31,319 nucleotides of DNA from a virus: positions 1 through 31,319 of IMG/VR virus record IMGVR_UViG_3300034108_000989; one strand, written 5' to 3'. The translations under genes and the position numbers were made by a program. The notes under the pieces were generated by a model that ran no database searches, was not told where the DNA came from, and saw only the letters and a program-made list of their open reading frames with translations. Of the stretch, positions 10,901-18,800 are shown piece after piece. Position 1 is the first letter of the stretch. Every line of letters begins with the position of its first letter.

Positions 10901-13569
10901 ATATTTGCCGGTGTTGCTTCATTTGTTTGTTCTAATAATGGAGAAATCAATTTATCATATTTCATGTAAATTCCTCCGTATTTTAATTGGTCTTCAATAG
11001 ATAATTTGTCTATATCAATTTTTCCGTCAGGCTTGTATTCTGCGTTTGGAAAAGTCTCTGCAATTTCTTGTTTTTCTTGGTCTCTTAATAATTCTATTCT
11101 AAATTTTACTTCATCGCCTTCCGCTTGTTTTTCGGATTGTGGTTGTGCTTCTTCAAGTTTTTTCGCTGCTCTTTCGGCTCGTTTTAATTCAATTTGTTTT
11201 GCATAAATTTTATTTGCTCTTTCGGTTATTTGTTCGTCTTTAATCTCAATGTTTTTAGTGCCATCAGGATTTAGCTCTTTGGTCAATTCAGCTAATGCCT
11301 CACGTTTTAGTTTGTCAACTTCTTTAATTGGTAATACATCCATTGCAGAAGATTTATCCGATAACAAAAATTCTCTTCTGTCAGATAATGTTTTGTAATC
11401 TTCTTTTAATCCTTGTAACAGAACTTCTTTTTGAGATTTCGTAAGATTCCCTTCTTTAATCTCTTGTGCTTGGGTTAATTTTTTATCAATTTCTTTATTA
11501 ACCTCGTTTACTTTAGCAACAACAACTTCGCCTTTGGACTCCATATTCTTTTGAATACCCATCACAATAGATTTGTTTTGAGCTACTTTTTTGTCTATCT
11601 GAGATTGAATAACTTCTTTTTGTGAAGTAGATAATCCACCTTGAGCAATTCGTTGTTTAAGAGCGATTATTTGCTTTGAATTTTCATCCATTGAAGCAAT
11701 ATCTGTTTTTGGAGTTACAGCATTAATAACTCCGCCCATTGCTACCGGAAATGCAGATAATAAAGTTGAAAATGTAGCAGTATCTTTAAAAACATCTTCT
11801 ACTCCATCTAACATTGAGGCATCTTGCTCTTTTAAATAAACTACTCTGGTGAAATTTTGAATTAAATTAGCACCTTGCTCTTCTAATTGCTCACCTAAAT
11901 TGTCTTTTCCAATTCTTGCCAATCCTTTTTTAGCAGTTTGAAATGCTGATTTAGCGAATAATTCTTGGCCAGCTTCATTAGCTAATGATGCTTGTATTGC
12001 TCTTTTACCTCGAAGCAATCTACCATAAGTAGGTATAGCTGATAATACTGTATCGGCAGTTCCAAAAATCAATGGTGCGACAAATTTTTCTTCATTTGTG
12101 TAAACTCTTGAAAATGGTGTTGGATTAATTTCTCCTTCAACCATTTCGGCATATTGATTTCCTGTTGATGATCCAAAAATAACTGCTCCACCTCCTGCTC
12201 CACCGGTCAACATAAAAGGCAACATATTTGGTATTTGGTCTCCTGCAACATCAGTTACATAGCTTACAAAATCTCCGGCAGTATTTACCTCTTCCAATCT
12301 TTTTCTAAAATACTCTTGCTCTTTATCAATTACTTTATTCGCAAATGATACTTTACGCTCATTTTCTTCAATTTCTTTTATTTCAGGAGTAAAACCTTCA
12401 ATTTCTGTACCTAATGCTCTGTCGGCTCTGTCAAGGTAGTTTTTGAATGAAGCCAATCCGTATCCTATTTTAGCAGTTCCGGTTTTTAATCTATTACCTA
12501 AAACATCAAAATCATTATAAGAGCGTTTGAAATTATCATACTCTTCCATTGCAGAACCTAATTTGGCTTTAGATTCCATCATGTCTTTATCCATTGATGC
12601 AGCAACGGTTAGTTTATTATTGTAAGAATCGGCTAATCTATTGTATTCTTGTTCAAACTCAGGACTAACTTGATTACCCATTTTTTGTTGTTCAGAAGCT
12701 ATTCTATCCATTTCAGATAGTTCTTTTTGGATTCCTTTTAAATCCTTTTCCATCAAAATTAAAGCGTTTGATTTTTCAACCAAATCTTTATTTAATGTAG
12801 GAAGGTCTTTAGCTAGTTTTACACTAACTAATTCTCTGTCCTCTTCTGAAAGAGATTCTATGTATTTATTGATTAAAGATTGCTTATAATTTTTCTTTTT
12901 CTCATCAACAAATATTTCTTTTGTTCTTTCTTGAAGTTGTTTTTCAGTAGGTTTTTCTATACCTTCTCTTCTTAATTCGTCAGTTGCTTTTTTCTTTTGG
13001 TCAGCTAAATGGTCTGTTGAAACTTGTAATTTAGGTTCTACATCTATTACATTGTTCCACCATTCTTTTAAACCTTTTTTTGCTTGGTTCAAAAACCCTT
13101 CGTTGTTTAATTTAGCATTAAATTCTTGTTCAAATTCAATATCTTTTTCTTTTGGAATAGCAGAAGCCATTCTTGACTGATTAAGAATTATTTTTTCTTT
13201 ATCTCCTACTTGTAGTGGTTTTGGATTTTTTATTTCTGTTATTGCCGCTGTATCAAAAATAGTCGCACCCGGAATCGGTTGATTTAATTTTGGTTGTTGA
13301 ACTGTTTTTGACTTAAATGCAGTATCAAATTCTGCTTTTTCTTCAGGAGTTAATTTTGGTGTAGCCGAAGAACCAACTTTCTGTACCGAAGCCGTATTTT
13401 CCGTTGGCGTAGTAGATGTAGATACTGAGTTCGTACCATCTTTTTTTTTTAAAATAGCTTGTGCCGAAGATAAATCCAAAGGCTTTCTATCTTCGTTTAA
13501 CAAAGATTGGTCTCTTTCTAATATTTTCTTAGCAGACGATAAATCTAATGGTTTTTTTGGCTGTAACAT
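1909..13569 (-). CDS. Giant 3886-aa polyvalent internal virion protein with ParB-like and Strawberry-notch-like helicase domains
   Basis: Domains seen in order: a doubled KPLDLSSA motif (6-17, 29-40); small-residue-rich hydrophobic segments near 437-467 and 494-520; a ParB-like domain near 981-1110 with GGHSR at 1045-1049; a superfamily 2 helicase near 1440-1840 of Strawberry-notch type, with Walker A GTGVGKT (1457-1463), DEAH (1533-1536) and QQILGRVSRR near 1825-1834; a GGKYNPKYGWMFP module near 1925-1939; regions typical of large polyvalent proteins (2080-2330, 2580-2670); a module repeated near 1994, 2710 and 3013; coiled-coil repeats of 66 residues (3157-3420); and a C-terminal domain (3437-3860) with an MTGR motif and a hydrophobic helix. 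I see no methyltransferase, lysozyme or polymerase motif. It starts one base after the preceding stop. By family knowledge (phage P1 DarB, T7 gp16) such proteins are packaged and ejected with DNA, so protection of incoming DNA or early takeover is the inferred role. Confidence 0.9.
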   Translation of the reverse strand: MLQPKKPLDLSSAKKILERDQSLLNEDRKPLDLSSAQAILKKKDGTNSVSTSTTPTENTASVQKVGSSATPKLTPEEKAEFDTAFKSKTVQQPKLNQPIPGATIFDTAAITEIKNPKPLQVGDKEKIILNQSRMASAIPKEKDIEFEQEFNAKLNNEGFLNQAKKGLKEWWNNVIDVEPKLQVSTDHLADQKKKATDELRREGIEKPTEKQLQERTKEIFVDEKKKNYKQSLINKYIESLSEEDRELVSVKLAKDLPTLNKDLVEKSNALILMEKDLKGIQKELSEMDRIASEQQKMGNQVSPEFEQEYNRLADSYNNKLTVAASMDKDMMESKAKLGSAMEEYDNFKRSYNDFDVLGNRLKTGTAKIGYGLASFKNYLDRADRALGTEIEGFTPEIKEIEENERKVSFANKVIDKEQEYFRKRLEEVNTAGDFVSYVTDVAGDQIPNMLPFMLTGGAGGGAVIFGSSTGNQYAEMVEGEINPTPFSRVYTNEEKFVAPLIFGTADTVLSAIPTYGRLLRGKRAIQASLANEAGQELFAKSAFQTAKKGLARIGKDNLGEQLEEQGANLIQNFTRVVYLKEQDASMLDGVEDVFKDTATFSTLLSAFPVAMGGVINAVTPKTDIASMDENSKQIIALKQRIAQGGLSTSQKEVIQSQIDKKVAQNKSIVMGIQKNMESKGEVVVAKVNEVNKEIDKKLTQAQEIKEGNLTKSQKEVLLQGLKEDYKTLSDRREFLLSDKSSAMDVLPIKEVDKLKREALAELTKELNPDGTKNIEIKDEQITERANKIYAKQIELKRAERAAKKLEEAQPQSEKQAEGDEVKFRIELLRDQEKQEIAETFPNAEYKPDGKIDIDKLSIEDQLKYGGIYMKYDKLISPLLEQTNEATPANITPTNEGVQLGTNQMGEVAVEQQPTAEAIEEGSVQSANDVGEVEAEVDINDIENFLNEQFGNKKPIAEPEKKQPTKAKKEVAPKEEKVDQAKGFISIALDKLTTSLKDFQGRGVEYSKQTYDRIVNEAKQGVLNISAIPPVQIWKDPKTGEFVILGGHSRTKAFSDLASGEIQYDSKYKKSDFTNINAQIVEAETLEEAQKIAQESNQGAAQTVVDNAKYVREKLLPTFQNFNQAKTKLSALYGKSWVKIFALANLNPKGKAMQMLNQFQDALESKSYRDAESIAEWVGKARADFDKLTNAHENEIFEHLLKNDKIKSYSELSILLNNRVNGLVEFNENEPLNFEQKVGRGSNEAIIEKEVQELRNRDAQIKKKIKDLQSFGKNINETQRQQIKQLTAESIKINTVDIPNAQKKQKQARVADAEQFDIFSQINEQIENGNITPEQVDEFVNDDRKAEEIEPIVKAVEGKAKSDKKVELKQVINDVENQIERKPTDRRDDGAVQQYKGKPLAEQENKRPGIVVQAESKMPPTKNFVSKDYEIDEVQKQGVNSALSLFENGGKSFLLADGTGVGKTRQILVTAKEYLDKFGGKVLIISENTTILTKNFANDAKALGIDMNEFEFGTYNDLRTGKKGKDNYGLVIYDEAHNLKNQDSGKAIAAGNIKSKNNMYVTATPMDTIGSAVYFISEVSGVTEEQAYSMLGLNVKKEKDPITGQEIKIVTLQEGVAPADIKRNIVKIREEIIAKGAMLRREYPFYGEFIEDKISLTEEQANEQDEIESSWDDRIEYESVSDDGRVNFRKKMNLSGQKSGELSRWSESTKIKYTFKEVVKAIKDGKKVVVIAEGVNETTITAIDKVVPGFLSELSKMLKAEGYKVAEIFGKSDKGEANDKFQSNEVDVVLGTAKSASTGIDLDDQNGDAPRVLFMVTPNYSGNVFQQILGRVSRRNTKSPAQIRLLFNESNIDARRKQIVNGKLQTLKAIQEGVIDDEIEIDIQEAPVPSANVSIDLEGITLENISEKAFVIKGDTRPIKDNIKAIGGKYNPKYGWMFPIGRKAEVQEMLNNLAGKNEPTNEAKKLSDKVRSLKVNLGKLSDGGLQSNPLGLPVAIWNTSMDIIATSIDAGMEIAEAIKKGLNYIQKNHRGQWNKKQFNDEVLKELGVRGIEINGQDLIVKQQSKENAEVVNGFYSDIEKSLIDTKKDNLTAKEWETVIGKTDEVKWTGLGDWLNSQNGTVSKSEIRQFLKENRIEIREVEKTENLEPLIDSDWKEYQRMSPTGIVTEYSNNGWRIEKRSSREFHIYRPNGEKISSYWESLQGAKTRIEQEFNEKGDTKFKQYQLDGEKENYKEVLVTLPNRIPTYGEYQKMLGYPGNSSMLEQQYLNQYGLKQITDRSNNEFKSSHFDEKNILVHLRMNTRTDADGNKVLFLEEIQSDWGQKGKKEGFKGKDKISEYDKILRELLDQYNVDTESELNEVISRGDSNRLDRASISVQEFDTNIPSAPFVTDTNSWTKLGLKVALKEAVSQNVDKIAWTTGEQQNERYDLSKQVRKIDWRMDGKEYTLSITSINNNTGRPDNIIKAKDINEVESYVGKEVAKTIEQESEKNKKTVNLDKKVFKNRNDRWVYETPSGYIPGISFNSKEEAIVEAKKSWSDSVSQSKGEIEGEGLKVGGKGMKGFYGSPKEGKLGIVGEVAKALTNQEPKTVKITVNKYLSKQQAKERFKEGDFLFVETPDKGEYEVNSLADIDDAFSKGGKIFSDSELSEDSKQHSIDITPELKAEVSKGVPMFGNLKEQRKAMVNAEVDKIAQKVKDLLPGIKDPDLKKQGFSQDQLIDLVATAVKNLIAAGIEIDEAIKQVVASIKDKFGIDVNVDDVKAKIEGTKKQQTESDEDFERKPSKKSLLNRAVSGGESSKITDAISEYGLDYEIESQEKAQESAKSFVEKVGFDNALEVVRSNKIKGAEKAFVYAELIDILTSEIDSQIDGDERIALEEKHYQIMAEIMNEFDTESRDAGRFISALNRVYNSTNFKYNLSRQVKAYKARNNGKISAEKLQEYKEIDAKLKDLEQKIKEAEQRAMEAEAKLAMENIVEEVQRTSKKPTPQSNAKKAKDLANKIRRGKINKPDIFMSATPASLVWDGAIEIVAKSIEAGGSIADSVQKGIDYIKKSDWYKNLNDSDKKRAEKGLHDHIFENTKPAMVYIDEDGNIKVPESLIRSLVEQGVEDIDDLSEKVLDTIIDEYPELTLRQVRDAITKYGKTINPNPEKIASEIRKLRRMGKLISGLEDAKSGKRPLRSGLQRDELTQDERKMKRELRDLLRDLPLDDDSIERTWKTALDAIKSRLRNQIEDLEKQIANKEKSKPEKTPIEYDQEAKELKQVRDELKETLENIVGKPELTYEQRVTRSIASLERSISKLDDQISTKNIEYKTKPTPVTSAKIEELKEQKKKLTEEVNQMRIDSGVAEARRLQLAKSRLRNRIVELETRIKDKNYTIKKPVPVKADQELLNLQAEKIRTQERYDKDKYIDELNNRSRKEKIFDELLSIWNIARVVTATGELSWIMIQGGIQTISRTLSNPRQMFEIFKKMFKAMASESKAKEYESITKARENYTTMKQSKLALTEVDHKLEAKEEQFLGDLASALWDLFGKGLGKISNNKEFKSPYAFMMELLGKELRGSNKATLEQYWKNANPLRILERGNSVYMNELRVARFEDGMQILEADLKNPIDNLEEYKKLASAINTMTGRANIGMLQSNSKLLSVIFFSFRNAVSVINQLNPYFYLSLGNPKEPFKPSVAQKIAITDMMKFVTTTTGMLLLLQAALGYDDEDEPVATIETDPRSSDFGKLKIGNIRIDPWHGMMPAVTLISRIWTDENKNVNTGEISKGGTKFGSRTREQLMLDFATNKFNPSMGILWKYLSSHHEEVDGKEIRVDRYGKEYDVLGDVANLKPMYWEAISEIKKEQPGLWGDFFITTAALGINSQVYDKPKEKKNSYQRPRRPSIPRPPRP
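3310..4101 (-). repeat. Protein-level tandem repeat array, 66 residues per unit, inside the giant gene
   Basis: Residues 3223-3288, 3289-3354 and 3355-3420 of the giant protein align without gaps at an exact 66-residue period, and 3157-3222 is a degenerate fourth unit. Shared columns include Ile at position 6, Leu at 9, Ile at 13 (not in the first unit), Lys at 16, a Pro-rich turn around 23-26 and Leu or Met at 35. The pattern suggests repeated helical hairpins. The DNA of the units is strongly diverged, so this is an old duplication kept at protein level. Confidence 0.75.
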
Positions 13570-13570
13570 A

Positions 13571-15085
13571 CTATTTAATACCTAATGCGTTAATTATTTC
13601 TTGTCTTGAATAACCTGGATTTGCTCTAATCGCCTCTTGTATGGCTTTTTCTTGAGTAAAAGTAAATTTAGGAGGTTTAATATCAAATCCTGAACGAGCG
13701 ATAAAATCATCTTGCATTTTTGCTGCTGATTTATAACCCATATATCCAGCAATTTCACCAATTTTACTATTGTCTTTACCGAAATCAAGCATTTCTACTT
13801 CTGCTGCTTTATCAGTAATTGTTACATCTTCAATATCATCAAATTCAGGTTCGTATGCGACTTTATTTGCTAACGCCTCTTTTTGTCTTTTAAGTCCTTT
13901 TTCAGTGTATCGAGTAACTTTTTTAGAAGCTCCTTCTGACCCTGAATTTTCAACTCTTAAATACATTTTGCCTCCAGGAGAAACATAAATATTTGTTGCT
14001 CTTTGCTCTTTACCGCCTGTTCCTTTTATAACAGCATTGTTTAAAGGGTATGATTTTGTTCCTTTTTGCAAAGTAACTCCATCTTTATTCCCTGTTTCGA
14101 TAATAACGCTTGGCTCGCTTATTGTAACTTGTTTTTCAGCATTATCTTTTTCTTGGTCATAAGCTAATCTACTATAAGCAGAATCTAATTTTTGAATGTC
14201 TTTTTGTTCTACACGAGCAAGATAATCATCAACCACTTTTTTTCTTAAATCATTTCCGGTAACACCAAATTGCTCTTCCATTATAGAACGGTTGTCGGCA
14301 TCCCTTAAAATAAAATTAGCATAAGAATTAGCTGAATTAACTATTTCAGGAGTGAGTTCAAGTTTTTCAGTAATATTTACACCAGTTTGTCTAGCTGTTA
14401 ATTTGCCTTTAACTCCTTTTGTTGCATCATCTAGGCTTTTACCGTAATCAAATGCTTTTCTAGGATTCAATGAATTTACATAATCACCAAGACCTGTTTC
14501 TTTAATTACTTTGGTGTAATTTCCATTATCATCCTGTTCGTAAACGGTAATTTTAGGATTGCCGTTTTTGTCAATATTCAATTTGAATTTACCGGTTTCT
14601 AAGTTTTTAATTTCATTTTGCAATCTTTCCCAATCGTTTTTATGATATTTACCCTCGGCAATTCCTTTTGAAATACCATCAACTTTAGCCTTTAATAACG
14701 TTGGAAATTGTTTCAGATATTTAAACGATTGATCTTGTTTGGCAATTTGACGCTTGTAGTCCGCAATTTCCATTTGGCTCATGTTTGGATTTTGAAGCAT
14801 CTTTTGTTGTAGAGTAGCTACATTTTCCTTTGCTTCCATAGCAAAATTGTAAACCGGATCATCAATAGAGCTAAATCCAGAGATGTCGTAGTCGTAATCA
14901 CCGGCTAATTCAGCAATACCTTTTTGTCTTTCGTCTTCAAGTTTTTGTGCTTCTTTTGCTTTTTCATCTTCTTCTTTTCTATAACGAAATGCGTTTTGCT
15001 CAACTATACCCATTGCTCTTCCTATCGGGTCGCCCTGAATTGGTTGAGTGGTTGCGAATGTGCCTACGTTGCCGATTGCTGCCAT
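13571..15085 (-). CDS. Internal virion (ejection/cargo) protein, 504 aa
   Basis: A soluble 504-residue protein. Residues about 30-60 are a highly charged coiled coil (AFRYRKEEDEKAKEAQKLED), followed by a helical region to about 180, a beta-rich stretch (KITVYEQDDNGNYTKVI), more helix, and a C-terminal segment near 420-504 (IAGYMGYKSAAKMQDDF, GYSRQEIINALGIK). I do not recognise a named family. Its place between a 258-aa glycine/hydrophobic protein and the giant polyvalent protein, with gaps of one to two bases, matches the gp14-gp15-gp16 internal-core order of T7-like phages, so an internal core or cargo role is inferred. A tail-associated function is the alternative. Confidence 0.7.
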   Translation of the reverse strand: MAAIGNVGTFATTQPIQGDPIGRAMGIVEQNAFRYRKEEDEKAKEAQKLEDERQKGIAELAGDYDYDISGFSSIDDPVYNFAMEAKENVATLQQKMLQNPNMSQMEIADYKRQIAKQDQSFKYLKQFPTLLKAKVDGISKGIAEGKYHKNDWERLQNEIKNLETGKFKLNIDKNGNPKITVYEQDDNGNYTKVIKETGLGDYVNSLNPRKAFDYGKSLDDATKGVKGKLTARQTGVNITEKLELTPEIVNSANSYANFILRDADNRSIMEEQFGVTGNDLRKKVVDDYLARVEQKDIQKLDSAYSRLAYDQEKDNAEKQVTISEPSVIIETGNKDGVTLQKGTKSYPLNNAVIKGTGGKEQRATNIYVSPGGKMYLRVENSGSEGASKKVTRYTEKGLKRQKEALANKVAYEPEFDDIEDVTITDKAAEVEMLDFGKDNSKIGEIAGYMGYKSAAKMQDDFIARSGFDIKPPKFTFTQEKAIQEAIRANPGYSRQEIINALGIK

Positions 15086-15087
15086 AA

Positions 15088-15864
15088 TTAGTCTTCAAAA
15101 ATTAATTCACCGAATTCGTTTACTGTATATACTGGTTTTATTCCTAATCCGCCACTTCTAGGATTCCCAACAATAGGTGTTCTTCCGTATGTTTGATTTA
15201 CCAATAAAGGGTCAGTTCCAAAATTAAGATAGTCACGAGCCGTAGCATTCATTCCGCTTCCGCCGGTCTTTGTGCCGATAAACGAATTTGTTGATTGTGG
15301 AGTTTGCCCTATTGCACTTGTGTCAAATCCTGTTGTTCCGAATTTTGGAGCAGCAGCAGGTTTTGTTCCTAAAATACCACCCATCATTCCGGTTCCTTGA
15401 ATAATATTTCCAATTCCACCCATTATGTTTTGATTGCCGGTGTTTATTTGAGAACTCAAAGCTGCAATATCGGCATTTTCTCTTTGCTCTTGCATTTGAC
15501 GAATTCGTTGGTTTTCAGTCATTACTTGTTGGTCAATTTCTCTTTGTTGCATATCCAAGTCAGCACCAATTTGTCTGTTTAAATCAGTATTTCTTGCTTC
15601 AACTCTACCCAATCCACCAAGCAAAGTTCTTTGTCCTCCTGCTTGTAAAGCATCAACTTGACCCATTGCTAAACGTCCGGCTTCTTCTCTTGCTAAATCT
15701 GAACCCAAAGTAGAAGCTTGAAGTCCTTCAGCCATGTTTTGAAGTTCTTGTCTTTCGTAGTTCTGTAAAGCTTCTCTCGCTTCTCTTGATTGTATAGCAC
15801 CAGAAATAGTAGAGAATAATCCTCCACCAATTCCTAGTCCTGCTGATAATAATCCTCCTAACAT
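15088..15864 (-). CDS. Small internal virion protein, T7 gp14-like in layout
   Basis: 258 residues with a glycine-rich hydrophobic N-terminus (MLGGLLSAGLGIGGGLFSTI), then a long amphipathic helical section to about 140 rich in Ala, Gln, Arg and Glu (REAREALQNYERQELQN), and a Gly/Thr/Pro-rich low-complexity tail. This is the plan of podoviral gp14-type proteins, which sit in the capsid core and insert into the outer membrane during DNA ejection. No sequence-level match was tested. It is tightly packed between the long tail protein and the 504-aa protein, supporting co-expression as an ejectosome set. Confidence 0.65.
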   Translation of the reverse strand: MLGGLLSAGLGIGGGLFSTISGAIQSREAREALQNYERQELQNMAEGLQASTLGSDLAREEAGRLAMGQVDALQAGGQRTLLGGLGRVEARNTDLNRQIGADLDMQQREIDQQVMTENQRIRQMQEQRENADIAALSSQINTGNQNIMGGIGNIIQGTGMMGGILGTKPAAAPKFGTTGFDTSAIGQTPQSTNSFIGTKTGGSGMNATARDYLNFGTDPLLVNQTYGRTPIVGNPRSGGLGIKPVYTVNEFGELIFED

Positions 15865-15875
15865 ATCTTTTTATT

Positions 15876-18800
15876 TTAAATAAACGATTTATCCACTTCT
15901 GCTCCAACTCTAAAAACTTCTGAAAGAGTATTACTTGATAATGTCATTTTCACTTGCATATAGTACCCAAGTAAGCTATTTTGTTCGATACTTTGCGGTT
16001 TAGTACAAATTAAGAAACCACCTGTTGTATAATTGCTTATTGAGTTCAAAGTTAATGAATTATTTGTTTTACTAACAATAGTACCAACCAAAATTAAAGA
16101 TTGGTTTACAATTTTATCTCCAACAGAAATAATTGGGTCTAATTGATAATCAAATTCAAGAGTGTTTCCGTTAATTGTAGCCGCTCCGATTCCTTGCGTT
16201 GAACCAATTAATGATGTGTCAATATCATCGTTCAAATTACGAATGTACGCTCTGTAAATACCTTCTTGTTTTACAAAATCATATACATCAATATAACCTT
16301 CTCCTAAATTTGTCAATAACGAAATATCCCATGGGTCATCACCATCAATCTCAATTGTTTTGTGATTTTTTCGAATAGTCACATCTTGGTTAAGGTTGAA
16401 TTTTACTATTGAAGGACTTTGCTCACCGTAGAATGTATTGTAAACACTTCCTACATTATGTTTGTAAATATCACCGTTTTTAAACGTATAGAATTGTCCG
16501 TTACAACGAATCATATCTTCCGGAGTAAATGTCAATCTACCAAGCCATCCATTTAAAGCATCTGAATAAACCCAAGTTTCAGAACAAATAGCGTCTGAAT
16601 CACATTTGGTGTATTGAATATTTAAAATATAAATGTCGTAGAATTGATCGTAATGTCCGTTCACAGAAACAATGTTTTCTCTAAATAGATTTTTGAAGTA
16701 ACTTCTCATTCCTTGAGATGAAATTTCAAAAATTCCGTTATTGAAATTCTTTTTCAAAACAACACCTCTTTTTACATCAGTATAGTAAGAATTAAATCCA
16801 TACTCATCAAAACTATCAGGGTGTGTAGATATTCCGTATTCTCCACCGTCCATTACTTGTTGTCCTAAAACATCTTCAATAGACGATAAATTAGAAGTTC
16901 CGTCAGCATTAAATAACAGGTCTTTACCATATAATACTTTCGAAGATTTATCTAATTGATACACTTCTAAATTAGTGTCTTGGCTTTTTAATTTATAGAT
17001 TGGACCGTAAATCTTTTCAATATCGTCTTTAAAATTACCTAAAGATGTATTAAAGTTGTTTAGCCCGTTTAAGTTTGTGGCTTCTGAGAATACTCCTGAA
17101 TAGGTAATATCAGCATAACGATTGATTTGTCTGTATTCATCATCACTTACTGCTGTTGGATTAAAGTCAATTCGTAGTTTTTGTCCATTGAATTTATCTA
17201 AAATCTGATACGATTCGGCTCCATTTCCAAAACAAAAACAATTGAATGTCTGAGTGAGTAAATGTTCAATAAATTGGTGTTGGCCATTTACTACATTATA
17301 AACTTCCGGAGTTTCAAAATAAACCTCTGAGTTGATTTCTGCCGGCTCTGTTTCAAAAATAAAGAATCCGTCTATGTTTCGAATGTTTAAATCTCCTTGA
17401 AATTTAGAACGTTCAAATTCAGTTCCGCTTAATGTGCCTTCTACTCTTAAAAACAATCCATTTGCAGCATCTACAAAACTAAAATTAGTAAAATCTGCTC
17501 CTATTTGAGAGTTTAAAGGCAATGTAGGCTGAACTTCTGCTGTCCACCATGCTTGAAAACTAGCATAATTATTTTGAACCGTCCATGTTTTTTCAAATAA
17601 AGACTGTTCTCCGTCAGATTCGTAGTTGTCTAATCTTAAATTAATACTTGAGCCTTGGTTTATTGGAATATCAATATAAGCAACTCCGTTCCATTTCTTT
17701 AATGGTCCTAAAAAGATAGAAGGTCTTCCTGATTTTGAAGTTCGATAATCCGGATAATTTAAAAACTCATCTTCATCATAATCGATTTCAAAGTTTTTAG
17801 GTTTAATCTTCATGTAAAGTCCGGCCGGTTCGATAATATCTTGAGCATTTTCATCTTGATTACCTTCAATAAAATCTTTTGGTTGTAATTTAACTTCAAG
17901 TACAGTTACTTTTACAACTTCTTTTATTGGTCCGCCTGAGTCTTTTTTTACAATAAGAACATCGTTTTCTTTTACTTTATTTTTATTTTCTCCATCTAAT
18001 TTAATCCAACGGTATTCATCTTCAATAAAAAATACAGATGCCATTATTTGCTCATAAGGACCTTTGTTTTCTTTTATTCCGAATTTATAAGTTGTTGCCC
18101 ATGCTGGAGGTCTTTGAGTTATGGGAACTGTTACTTTTATTTGATTTTGAGTAAGCATATTTGCATTAGGAACAAACAACGTATTATTGTCGCTAATAAG
18201 TGCGGTTGTTTTTCTTCCTTGCAAATCTCTGTAAATCATACAAATTTCATAACTTCTTCTTGATTTTAAAGAAGTAGCCACTCCAATATTTTGATAAGTT
18301 ACAATAGTCGCATTGCTAAAAAAATAATCATAAACAAATGTATTTGGATCAGGAACAACATCAATTTCATATTTAACTACCGGAAACGTTATTGTAATCA
18401 CATTTCCAACATTCGTAGCATCAAATCCTTTTAAAACAGTAGTTACTATTGTATCATCCGGAGGTACAATACCACCATTGTTTTCAAAGAAATCTGAAAA
18501 TTGAACCTCCAATGCGTTTAAAAAATCTGAATTGGCAAATAAATCAGTTACGTTAGTATAATCATCTTCTAAGAAATAAGAAAATAATTGCTCATAAATA
18601 ATTCCTTCGGGTGTAGATTCCAAAGAAAAGTTTATGAAAATTACGGCTCCGGCTATTAATTGAAATCCAGTTAAATCAAAAGACATTTTACCGTCTACAA
18701 CAGTTACTATCGGGTCGGGAGCCTCGTAATTATAATTTTGATTTGCAATTGTAACAGTTAGTAATTCGCCTATTAAATCATTGGCTACTAAATCCAAAGT

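Noticed and set aside
1909-13569. Virion RNA polymerase or lysozyme domain in the giant protein
   Set aside because: No DFDxD-type polymerase motif and no recognisable transglycosylase or lysozyme active-site pattern was found on reading the sequence.
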